From positions 1 through 7,231 of the forward strand of contig JBMFXG010000140.1 in NCBI GenBank assembly GCA_049964535.1: a stretch of DNA of 7,231 nt. Direction: 5' to 3'. This document shows, one piece after another, positions 1-6,103 of the stretch. The position numbers and the translations under genes are program-made. This DNA comes from JAJYZP01 sp049964535. GTDB lineage: Bacteria; Actinomycetota; Acidimicrobiia; Acidimicrobiales; Acidimicrobiaceae. The notes under the pieces were generated by a model, which worked only from the letters and a program-made list of their open reading frames with translations, had not been told where the DNA came from and searched no databases. Position 1 is the stretch's first letter; each line of letters opens with the position of its first letter.

Positions 1-1124
1 TGACCACTGTGGAGAAGGTCCTCACAGAGCTCGAGATAGGCCGAATAGCCGACGACAACGTCTGCATTCGTGATAGCACCTTCCGCTTCTCTCGTGCGTT
101 GAAGGGGCGATCCAGGACCGATCCCGACCACGAAGAGCGTCCCCGACGGGACGCTTCGTCGCACGATTGCGATCGTTGCACTGTTGGAGCGTTCTTTGGT
201 GACGATGAGATCGCCTTTGGACTCGCTTGCAAGGAGTGCAGCGGCCTCACAAACAGAGGAGGTTCCAACTGCGCGATGGACCGTCACCGATGGACTTGGA
301 ACGACGATGCGGTCCAGCTCTTCTGCGGTGTAGCTACGGATGGGCAGACCCAGCGAGACGAGCGCTGGGTGATCGCGCCTCCGGTCGATCGTCGCTAGGC
401 AAGCTATCGCTGCCTCGTCGAGCTCGTGATCGAGAAGAACTCGGGTCAAGAGCTCTCGAAGCTCTTGGGCGCTGCAGGTTGTAGAGGTGCCGACACCGAC
501 GATGAGAGAGGGTGGCACGAGTTGAGCCGTGGTCTCGTCGAGCTCTTGTGGTGCAATGAGGCGATCTGAGACGATGACTCGAAACGAAGACTCGCCACGT
601 GGAAACCTTGCGGGGAGTGGCCATGGTAGGTCTTCGACCACTTGAACGACCCCACCGCTGTTGAGGTGGCATTGCACGGAGGCTATGGACCCACGGGGGG
701 TCATTCCCGAGATGAGGTCGAGAGCGCTATGGTCTCCGAGGTCTGACGGAGTTGTGGTCACAACGGTTGCTCCCAGGAGCTTACTCAGAGTGTTTGCAAC
801 TCGATTGGCGCCGTGGTGAACTCCAATGAGAGGAACGGCGAACGCGCCGGTCTCGTCGAGGCAAACGATTGCGGGATCGGTCGCTTTAGTGCGTAGTAGG
901 GGAGCGATCAGCCGGATCGCAATGGGAATCGCCGCAACAATGACGAAGACGTCGTAGCGATCCCACAACTCTGACAGGACCGAGGTGGGACTGAGCGCAC
1001 GGGTCTCAAGACCCAAGGTCCGGGCGAGCTCCAGTCCGGTCTCGGTGAGAGCTAGAGCAAGTATTGATTCGGTTTCAAACTCGTAGGTCAGGGTATCTCT
1101 TGCGTGTCGTAAGGGTTTCGTCAA
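1..1124 (-). CDS. cbiG-cbiH: CbiG-CbiH fusion: cobalt-precorrin-5A hydrolase / precorrin-3B C17-methyltransferase, 3' end outside the window
   Basis: My translation of the minus strand is open from 1124 to the left edge (374 codons, no stop). Residues about 18-125 resemble the CbiG N-terminal domain: a segment ILALALTETGLELARTL, then RLIAPLLRTKATDPAIV, then PLIGVHHGAN where the family usually has a GHxGGAN-like motif. Residues about 207-325 resemble the CbiG C-terminal domain (IVGVGTSTTCSAQELRELL, ACLATIDRR, RAVGTSSVCEAAALLAS). From residue 329 a second enzyme begins, LFVVGIGPGS then ADVVVGYSAYLELCEDLL, the typical start of CbiH/CobJ. CbiG opens the delta-lactone of cobalt-precorrin-5A, releasing acetaldehyde; CbiH methylates C17 and contracts the ring. 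The TTG start at 1124 shares four bases (TTGA) with the stop of the upstream cbiET gene, with only a weak GGAA upstream, so translation is probably coupled. Family assignment is strong; the exact start is less certain. Confidence 0.9.
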   Translation of the reverse strand, partial: MTKPLRHARDTLTYEFETESILALALTETGLELARTLGLETRALSPTSVLSELWDRYDVFVIVAAIPIAIRLIAPLLRTKATDPAIVCLDETGAFAVPLIGVHHGANRVANTLSKLLGATVVTTTPSDLGDHSALDLISGMTPRGSIASVQCHLNSGGVVQVVEDLPWPLPARFPRGESSFRVIVSDRLIAPQELDETTAQLVPPSLIVGVGTSTTCSAQELRELLTRVLLDHELDEAAIACLATIDRRRDHPALVSLGLPIRSYTAEELDRIVVPSPSVTVHRAVGTSSVCEAAALLASESKGDLIVTKERSNSATIAIVRRSVPSGTLFVVGIGPGSPLQRTREAEGAITNADVVVGYSAYLELCEDLLHSG

Positions 1125-2443
1125 AGCTCGTTCCAGGCTACAAAGGTGGAGTTGGTCTCCATTATCCTAGAGCCGCCTTGGAAGCGTCGTAATCGTCGTT
1201 CTGAGATGATTTCAACGTTTCCCAGGAGCTCGTGTGCGAGCTGTGCTCTCTCGATCGATGCGAACGTAGCACAGAGACGGGTCGAGGTGCCGGCTCGTGC
1301 TACTGCGTTACGGAGAACCGTTGCGCCGCCTCCTCCGAGAAAGAGAGCGTCGAATCTGGTCGTTAGATTCTCGAGAAAGCGGATCGCATCGGTGTTGAGG
1401 ACGATAGCGTCACGGTGGAAGCGTGCAAGATTGGCTTCGATAACGGGAATCTTCCTGCTATCTTTCTCGATGAAGGTTACGTTGAGATCGGGTCTGAGGG
1501 CAAGCAGTGTCGTGCCGACCGTACCGTAGCCGGCGCCGATGTCGCAGACCTCTGCGCCATAGGGCAGCGTGTCGATCTGAAGACGGCCAACGATCGCTGC
1601 TCTGACGGGCGGCTTGGTGTAGTTCGAATCTGGAAGCGTAAAGGCCGAATCGTCGAAGGCTGATAGCTCGAGGATAGGTGGTGACGGTCTTCCAGGTGTG
1701 ATGGCACGCCGGGGATGATCGTCGCCCCAAGTACCGAGGACGACCGAGAGCGGAGAGTAGGAGGACTGTACCGCCGTTTTCGGATCGGTCTCGATCACCT
1801 CCTCTCGCTCGGTGTCGAGATCGGATGCAATGATGAGGCGATCAATACGAATGCGAGCGTTGACGATGTCTGCAACGATTCGCTGTGGAGTGTGCTCTGG
1901 CGAAGCGAGCACAGCGAACGACCCGGAACTCTCGAAGCGTTGACGGTGGTAGAGTCGACCCAGAGCGTCTGCAACTTCGTTTGGGCTTCGTCCATGGGCA
2001 GAGAGAACCGTTGCGTCGTCCCATGGTCGACCGATACGCCCGAAAGCTCGAGCTATCGACGAAGCGCCTGGCAGAGTCAGCATGTTCGCTTGCGGTCGTA
2101 GTTCTCGAAGCAAGCGCACGATCCCAAAGTATCCCGGGTCACCACTTGCGAGCACGACCTTAATTCCTGGCCGTGCATCGAGGAGCTCCCAGATTGAGCG
2201 TAGGTCGCGGGGTAGTTCAACGATCGTACAGCTGGTTGGGATGGAGTTAGAGGATCTCAGCTGATCGATGCGCGCTCCAGGAACGAAGACGGATGATGCT
2301 TGCTCCAATACCGACCGAGTCTCGGCGCTACAGTCGCTGAGGTCGTCGGAGAGTGATCCAACGATGATAACGTCGTAGGACTCGTAGGGTCGCCTTGACC
2401 ACGTCTCTGTGCCGGCATTGTGAGCGCTCTTGATGCTAGGCAC
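1121..2443 (-). CDS. cobL: CobL-type CbiE-CbiT fusion: precorrin-6B C5,15-methyltransferase (decarboxylating)
   Basis: The 440-residue protein joins two methyltransferases. Residues about 22-238 are CbiE (tetrapyrrole methylase fold): GDPGYFGI at 101-108, LPGASSIARAFGRIGRPWDD near 124-143, SAHGR at 148-152 and SPLSVVLG at 230-237. Residues about 264-438 are CbiT, a Rossmann-type enzyme: TKPPVRA at 276-282, the SAM loop CDIGAGYGTVG at 300-310, the acidic FIEKD at 324-328 and LFLGGGG at 367-373. CbiE methylates C5; CbiT methylates C15 and decarboxylates the C12 acetate. The GTG start has GAGGT eight bases upstream and overlaps the end of cbiD by eight bases. Odd point: the first CbiE loop, usually VGIGxDG, reads VGSLSDD, so the glycine-rich turn is lost while the rest of the domain is kept. 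The N-terminus carries about 20 extra residues. Also called cbiET. Confidence 0.93.
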   Translation of the reverse strand: MPSIKSAHNAGTETWSRRPYESYDVIIVGSLSDDLSDCSAETRSVLEQASSVFVPGARIDQLRSSNSIPTSCTIVELPRDLRSIWELLDARPGIKVVLASGDPGYFGIVRLLRELRPQANMLTLPGASSIARAFGRIGRPWDDATVLSAHGRSPNEVADALGRLYHRQRFESSGSFAVLASPEHTPQRIVADIVNARIRIDRLIIASDLDTEREEVIETDPKTAVQSSYSPLSVVLGTWGDDHPRRAITPGRPSPPILELSAFDDSAFTLPDSNYTKPPVRAAIVGRLQIDTLPYGAEVCDIGAGYGTVGTTLLALRPDLNVTFIEKDSRKIPVIEANLARFHRDAIVLNTDAIRFLENLTTRFDALFLGGGGATVLRNAVARAGTSTRLCATFASIERAQLAHELLGNVEIISERRLRRFQGGSRIMETNSTFVAWNEL

Positions 2444-3533
2444 GTGCTAGGACCTCGTGAGCTTCGAAATCCACCATGACCACTTCGATCTCGACGCCAT
2501 AGTTGGTGGCCTGCAGTAACGTCTCTCTCGCCCAGTGCGTCAGTGTCTTGAGCGGTCGAAGGTCGCCTTCACGTAGGCAGACTTCAGCAAAGTGTCGAGC
2601 GGTGGTCGTCGCTCGAGCCGCTTCAATGAGCGCTGGTGCCCCGCCGTTCTCGAGCGCCGCACGCTCCAATACGTTGGTATCGAGATGAGAGCGATGAAAG
2701 TGGGTCATGAGCGTCCCTTGGGCCAGCTTGGAGACCTTTCCTGCCATCCCGACCCAAGAGATGCGGGCGATCTTGTTACGCTGAGCTCGTTTGATGGCAA
2801 CTGAGGTGAAGTCTCCTACCTCGACGAAGTAGAGCTCCGGGATCTCTGGGTAGAGCGTCCGTGCTCGTTGCTCGGAACGAGATCCGGTAGCGAAGATGAC
2901 GTGACTCGCACCTTGATGACCTGCGAGATCGAGTTGCTGTACGACCGATGCTCGAAAAGATGCGGTTGAAAATGGACGAACTATACCCGTCGTTCCGAGG
3001 ATCGAGATCCCTCCGATGATCCCAAGTCGTGCATTCGTTGTCTTCTCTGCCATTACCTCTCCGCCGGGAACCGAGATCGTAACCCTTGCGGAGCAGTCGG
3101 TGACCTCGCGAATTGCCTCGGTAATCATCGAGCGCGGCACGGGGTTGATTGCGGGTCCGCCAACCTCTAGTCCGAGGCCCGGCAGCGTGACTCGGCCGAC
3201 TCCTTCTCCTCCTTCTAAGGTTATCGGACCAACCTCTTTACCCAGTGTGACGACGGCCGTCAGATGGGCTCCGTCGGTACAGTCGGGGTCATCGCCGGCA
3301 TCTTTGATGACGAAGACTCGACCGGCATCGTCGACGTGAACTTCGAACTGTGCTCGCCCTCCTCGAGGAAGTGCTATGTCGACGTGGGCTGGTACCTCTC
3401 CGTATGCTTGGTAGAGCGCGGCGGCCTTGGCTGCGGCTGCGGCGCAGGCTCCGGTGGTCCATCCGCTTCGCAATCGCTTTCGATCTGGGGCTGGGGGCAA
3501 GAGATCATCATTGTCTGCTGCTCGGTTCGACAT
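2436..3533 (-). CDS. cbiD: CbiD, cobalt-precorrin-5B C1-methyltransferase
   Basis: The 365-residue protein methylates C1 of cobalt-precorrin-5B in the early-cobalt branch of B12 synthesis. Family signatures run along the whole length: SGWTTGACAAAAAKAA at 23-38, DAGDDPDCTDGAHL at 78-91, GGEGVGRVTLPGLGLEVG at 108-125 followed by GPAINPVPRSMI, and NARLGIIGGISILGTTG at 167-183 with IVRP after it. Length fits the family. The reading frame is open for 47 more codons upstream to an ATG at 3674, but that would overlap cbiF by 131 bases and add a proline-, alanine- and glutamine-rich stretch without CbiD motifs. I chose the ATG at 3533, ten bases after the cbiF stop, although the upstream site (GGAT) is weak. 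The stop lies within the next gene. CbiD is the marker that separates this pathway from the oxygen-dependent one. Confidence 0.95.
   Translation of the reverse strand: MSNRAADNDDLLPPAPDRKRLRSGWTTGACAAAAAKAAALYQAYGEVPAHVDIALPRGGRAQFEVHVDDAGRVFVIKDAGDDPDCTDGAHLTAVVTLGKEVGPITLEGGEGVGRVTLPGLGLEVGGPAINPVPRSMITEAIREVTDCSARVTISVPGGEVMAEKTTNARLGIIGGISILGTTGIVRPFSTASFRASVVQQLDLAGHQGASHVIFATGSRSEQRARTLYPEIPELYFVEVGDFTSVAIKRAQRNKIARISWVGMAGKVSKLAQGTLMTHFHRSHLDTNVLERAALENGGAPALIEAARATTTARHFAEVCLREGDLRPLKTLTHWARETLLQATNYGVEIEVVMVDFEAHEVLARA
2452..2456 (-). promoter_or_regulatory. Ribosome binding site of the CbiE-CbiT gene
   Basis: GAGGT lies eight bases before the GTG at 2443-2441, inside the end of cbiD. 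It supports the GTG start and hence the eight-base overlap with cbiD. Confidence 0.6.
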
Positions 3534-3543
3534 GGGTGATCCG

Positions 3544-4356
3544 TTAGCGGGTTGAGGCGCGCGATGCTTTCGTTGGTCGGCCTGAGGAGCTGCCGCTGAG
3601 GGATCTCTTTCGAAATGTGTGGGCAAAGCCTGGGTTGTAGAGGTGAGAGCGACGAGGGTTCGCTGCAAGTGCATCTCCCACGATGACCAGTACTGTTCTG
3701 CGAGCGCCGAGATCTGTCATCGTTGCGGCAAGCTCTCCGCAGGTTGTATGCACGATCTCCTCGTCTGACCAGGTAGCCCTGACGATTATCGCTGCGGGAG
3801 TGGTCGCACGGTATTGAGTCCCTTCGCACAGTATCGCTTCTTGCAATGCTCGTGGGTAGGCACCAGAGAGGAAGACGGCGAGTGTACCTCCGACACGTGC
3901 GTAGGCCTCGACGGACTCATTGTCGGGCATCGATGCCCGAGTCTTGCTCGCCAGACGGGTGAAGACTACGCTCTGGGCCACGCCAGGGATCGTGAGCTCT
4001 CTGCCGAGAACCGCTGAGGCAGCAGCGACCGATGTGACCCCTGGAACGATCTCGTAGGCGATGCCTTCTTCGACGAGTCGATCGATCTGTTCTTGAATCG
4101 CTCCGTAGACTCCTGGGTCGCCAGAGTGTAACCGAACTATGGGATCCTCTCGGCGAGCGAGATAGATGGCCATAACGTCCTCGAGGGTCATTGCAGCTGA
4201 ATCGTAGATCACGGCGTGGTCGCTGGCATGATCGAGGAGATCCTCAGGAATGAGTGAGGAGGCCCAGATGATCACGGAAGCTTCGGCTAGTCGACGGGCC
4301 CCGCGTAGCGTGATGAGGTCAGCTGCACCTGGGCCAGCTCCAACAAATGAGATCAC
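3544..4356 (-). CDS. cbiF: CbiF/CobM, (cobalt-)precorrin-4 C11-methyltransferase
   Basis: The 270-residue protein transfers a methyl group from SAM to C11 of (cobalt-)precorrin-4. It has the full tetrapyrrole methylase signature: SFVGAGPGAADLITLRGA at 3-20, LHSGDPGVYGAI at 76-87, IVPGVTSVAAASAVLGREL at 103-121 followed by TIPGVAQSVVFTR, and near the end SHLYNPGFAHTFRK at 237-250, the usual CbiF end motif. About 20 Ser/Arg/Thr-rich residues follow that motif; this tail looks like an extra, possibly disordered, end. The GTG start is well fixed by AAGGAG seven bases upstream. It is the first gene of the tightly packed block and is followed ten bases later by cbiD. The neighbours make the cobalt-containing substrate (CbiF name) more likely than the metal-free one (CobM name). 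Confidence 0.95.
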   Translation of the reverse strand: MISFVGAGPGAADLITLRGARRLAEASVIIWASSLIPEDLLDHASDHAVIYDSAAMTLEDVMAIYLARREDPIVRLHSGDPGVYGAIQEQIDRLVEEGIAYEIVPGVTSVAAASAVLGRELTIPGVAQSVVFTRLASKTRASMPDNESVEAYARVGGTLAVFLSGAYPRALQEAILCEGTQYRATTPAAIIVRATWSDEEIVHTTCGELAATMTDLGARRTVLVIVGDALAANPRRSHLYNPGFAHTFRKRSLSGSSSGRPTKASRASTR

Positions 4357-4363
4357 AGATCCG

Positions 4364-4369
4364 CTCCTT
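4364..4369 (-). promoter_or_regulatory. Strong ribosome binding site of cbiF
   Basis: AAGGAG lies seven bases before the GTG at 4356-4354. It fixes the start of cbiF and shows that the message extends into the upstream gap, so cbiF is read from a leader or from cbiL readthrough. Confidence 0.75.
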
Positions 4370-4667
4370 CTTTGCTGTAGATCCTAGGTGGAGTATCGCA
4401 GTACCGTCCAGGCCGACGTGCTTTCCTCGGCATAGGGCAGCGCTCACGGGCCTGGTCTCGATGCAGATCGGTCTCGTAGGTCGCTTCGTGGATCGCGCTG
4501 AGCTACGCCACCGATCTGTCTGAACGAACCGGTCTCGCTAGTCTTGCGACTCTGGTCGCACGAGTAGCTTCCGATCAGAGAGCCAAGGGTGGACCGTAAG
4601 CGATCGGCGACCTGGCTGCAGATGGTACCCACTCGCAGTGAGGGGTTCAGAGTATGCCACCAGCGGA

Positions 4668-4715
4668 TCGGCACTACCGCCGAGCGTCCGGTGACGCACC
4701 CTTTGAGACGGACGC
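4668..4715 (-). repeat. Two adjacent perfect inverted repeats (possible RNA hairpins) in the cbiF upstream region
   Basis: Read on the minus strand, GCGTCCG (4715-4709) pairs with CGGACGC (4690-4684), seven base pairs around an 18-base loop. Directly after it TCGGC (4683-4679) pairs with GCCGA (4672-4668), five base pairs around a six-base loop. The two stems abut with no base between them, as in stacked helices of structured RNAs. No U-run follows, so a terminator is unlikely. Confidence 0.5.
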
Positions 4716-4775
4716 CTGATGAGTTTGCAAGCGTGTCATTGGCTACCGAAGACTCCTCTCGGGATATCGGTGCGG

Positions 4776-4826
4776 TCAGGTCCTGAGGCTCGGTGTGGGC
4801 GGGAGGTACGAGAGTGCGGCGCCTCA
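4776..4826 (-). repeat. Nested inverted repeats upstream of the cbiF leader hairpins
   Basis: On the minus strand TGAGGC (4826-4821) pairs with GCCTCA (4789-4784) around 31 bases. The second arm overlaps a short palindrome, TCAGGACCTGA (4786-4776), with five-base arms around one base. The two pairings exclude each other, which would allow alternative folds, or the palindrome could be a protein site. Short repeats like these can arise by chance. Confidence 0.35.
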
Positions 4827-4829
4827 AGT

Positions 4830-4834
4830 GAGGT
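4830..4834 (+). promoter_or_regulatory. Candidate ribosome binding site of the plus-strand hypothetical gene
   Basis: GAGGT lies seven bases before the ATG at 4842. It favours this start over the in-frame ATG at 4719, which has no comparable site. Confidence 0.35.
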
Positions 4835-4841
4835 CGCTGCG

Positions 4842-5222
4842 ATGAGGGAGAGCTCGGTCTCGCTCGAAGGTTCGATCTGTGTCGGTGGCGATGTAGGTCC
4901 TTCGACACACAAGCTCGCCTTGAGCGAGAAGAGATTCGCTTCGGCTCTCGAGCGACGGTTGCTCTACCGTGTGCACTCGAGTACGACAGTAATTAAGAGA
5001 CTGCTCCGATCTCGCGCTCGTAGAGCTACTCCGAGGATCTCGCTCGCTGCAGAAAAGATAGAGCGCAGACGGTTATTCTCTTACACTCTCGCTGCACTCA
5101 ACATGCTGCAAGTCGACTTCGCTGACGGTAGTGTGAGCAAGGCACGCTTGTGGCTCTTGGAGCGGGGCGGTAGGAGCTTCTGTCAGTGTTACATCGCTAC
5201 CCGTGTCGCAGTGGTGGAATGA
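4842..5222 (+). CDS. Possible hypothetical protein, 126 residues, function unknown
   Basis: I do not recognise this protein. The frame is open from an ATG at 4719, but the ATG at 4842 has a good GAGGT site seven bases upstream and gives 126 residues. Codon choice looks gene-like: all Tyr are TAC, all Phe TTC and all Lys AAG, and CTC, TCG and GAG dominate. The product is basic and mostly helix-friendly in the middle (KRFASALERRLLYRVH, then many Arg residues), with two Cys near the end (FCQCY). There is no signal peptide or membrane segment. It runs against the cob genes, and its last 26 bases overlap the end of cbiL tail to tail. It could be a real orphan gene that explains half of the gap, or a chance frame; I lean slightly to chance because nothing about the product is familiar. 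Confidence 0.35.
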   Translation: MRESSVSLEGSICVGGDVGPSTHKLALSEKRFASALERRLLYRVHSSTTVIKRLLRSRARRATPRISLAAEKIERRRLFSYTLAALNMLQVDFADGSVSKARLWLLERGGRSFCQCYIATRVAVVE

Positions 5223-5943
5223 TAATCGTTGAGAGGTACGGTACGGTTTCGGTCTCTTGGAGTTCTGTGAGTTCGGAGACAGTGCCTCCAGGCAGTCCGG
5301 CACCGATCCCGATGACGGCTCCTCGGGATCGCCCGTGAGCTTCGATGCGCCTCGTGATCGCCCCAAGATTGCGTCCTCCCTTGTAGATAACGATTGCACA
5401 GGATGGGTCTCCCAACTCTTGGTCGAGACGATCTGTGACCTCTAGTCCTGTAAGGAGACTGAGGCGCTCGCTCTCATTGAGAAGCGTCATTCCAGTTGTC
5501 GCAACCACTGCTTGAAACGCCATGATTCCCGGAATTGAGGCGATGCTCACGTTCGGCGCGAGGGTCGTCACCATCTCTGCTAGCAAGTTGAAGGTCGAGA
5601 AGATATTCGGATCACCAAGCGTAAGGAAGGCGGCAGTGAATCCTGGTTTCAGCGCCGCTACGACCTCTTCTGCTGCGCCAAGTGTGCTCTGTCGACGTTG
5701 CTCGATTCCAAGACTCCCTTGAGACATCTCGAAGAGGATTGGAGTGACCACTAACTCTGGTCGAAGGGAGCGAATAATGGTCTCGGCTCGGCCCGGTTGG
5801 CCCGCTGATGAGGTCGGACCAAAGATCAGGTCCGCTGCATCGAGAGTACGGAGTGCAGCCAGGGTGACGAACTCTGGGTTTCCAGGACCGACTCCGATTC
5901 CAACGAGCGTGGACCGAGCTTGTGGTGTAGTCTGCTGTGACAT
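5197..5943 (-). CDS. cbiL: CbiL/CobI, (cobalt-)precorrin-2 C20-methyltransferase
   Basis: The 248-residue protein adds the C20 methyl group to (cobalt-)precorrin-2, the first committed step toward the corrin ring. It is a tetrapyrrole methylase: LVGIGVGPGNPEFVTLAA at 13-30, then ADLIFGPTSS at 37-46, LTLGDPNIFSTFNLL at 107-121, SIPGIMAFQAVVATTG at 136-151 and YLSTIIIPPL at the end. I chose the ATG at 5943, which leaves ten residues before the first strand. An in-frame ATG at 5991 would add 16 residues but has no ribosome site and falls within an inverted repeat. The site before 5943 is weak (GGTG, three bases away). A TACGAT box at 5958-5953 would put the mRNA start within a few bases of the ATG, so a very short or absent leader is possible, but no -35 box is visible. 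It is separated from cbiF by 840 bases, so it may be a separate transcript. Confidence 0.94.
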   Translation of the reverse strand: MSQQTTPQARSTLVGIGVGPGNPEFVTLAALRTLDAADLIFGPTSSAGQPGRAETIIRSLRPELVVTPILFEMSQGSLGIEQRRQSTLGAAEEVVAALKPGFTAAFLTLGDPNIFSTFNLLAEMVTTLAPNVSIASIPGIMAFQAVVATTGMTLLNESERLSLLTGLEVTDRLDQELGDPSCAIVIYKGGRNLGAITRRIEAHGRSRGAVIGIGAGLPGGTVSELTELQETETVPYLSTIIIPPLRHG

Positions 5944-6103
5944 GATCACCAAATCGTAGTTCGAATGAGGACGATCCTCGGAGCCGGTCATCGAACCGGC
6001 GTGGCGATCACGATGCAGTGGCCTTGAGCCTGCGTTTCGGATAAGCCGAGATCTCTTCGCTATAGCGTAGCGTGGGGTGCTCGGGCGTAACAGAGAGCGT
6101 GAT
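5944..6103. promoter_or_regulatory. Divergent intergenic region between cbiL and the methyltransferase gene
   Basis: These 160 bases must hold the control regions of both genes. Visible are two perfect inverted repeats next to cbiL and a ten-base palindrome CGCTATAGCG at 6058-6067, whose TATA core could serve as a -10 element on either strand. No good -35 element lies at the right distance on either strand, so I cannot place a promoter firmly. The bases are too few for a complete cobalamin riboswitch, and its conserved blocks are not seen. Confidence 0.4.
5967..6000. repeat. Two perfect inverted repeats just upstream of cbiL
   Basis: GAGGA (5967-5971) and TCCTC (5975-5979) form a five-base repeat around CGA. 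Three bases on, GCCGGT (5983-5988) and ACCGGC (5995-6000) form a six-base repeat around six bases. They lie 24 to 57 bases before the cbiL ATG, where an operator or a leader hairpin would act. Function is inferred from position only. Confidence 0.5.

Larger units (their letters stand above)
4357..4841. other. Region with no convincing gene between cbiL and cbiF; possible structured leader of cbiF
   Basis: I translated both strands. A 154-codon minus frame (4908-4444) and shorter frames exist, but they are Arg/Ser/Pro-rich, switch frame often and carry no family motif. In particular I see no trace of CbiC/CobH (precorrin-8X mutase), which would fit the size and context. Several perfect inverted repeats lie here (listed separately). 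On the minus strand, TAGCGAGACCGG at 4540-4529 faintly resembles the 'B12 box' end of cobalamin riboswitches, but the other conserved blocks of that element are not recognisable. No clear promoter for cbiF was found. A structured regulatory leader is an inference only. Confidence 0.45.

Noticed and set aside
9..672. Plus- and minus-strand frames of 69-129 codons over the cbiGH gene
   Set aside because: They are shadows of the CbiG-CbiH frame, whose domains are recognisable throughout.
3534..3674. Longer cbiD with its start at 3674
   Set aside because: It would overlap cbiF by 131 bases and add 47 residues without CbiD motifs; the ATG at 3533 gives the usual family length.
4482..4510. tRNA-like string GCGTAGCTCAGC on the minus strand
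   Set aside because: No anticodon arm, T-arm or acceptor pairing follows at tRNA distances.
4527..4545. B12-box-like sequence of a cobalamin riboswitch on the minus strand
   Set aside because: Only GAGACCGG fits; the other conserved blocks of the element are not found upstream. Kept as a reason to run a covariance search, not as a call.
4444..4908. 154-codon minus-strand frame in the cbiL-cbiF gap
   Set aside because: The product is Arg/Ser/Pro-rich with no motif and has no good ribosome site; it also opposes the better-supported 4842-5222 frame.
5185..5196. 12-base match AGTGTTACATCG shared with 7195-7206
   Set aside because: About one such 12-base match is expected by chance in a window of this size, and the contexts differ (end of cbiL versus a promoter).
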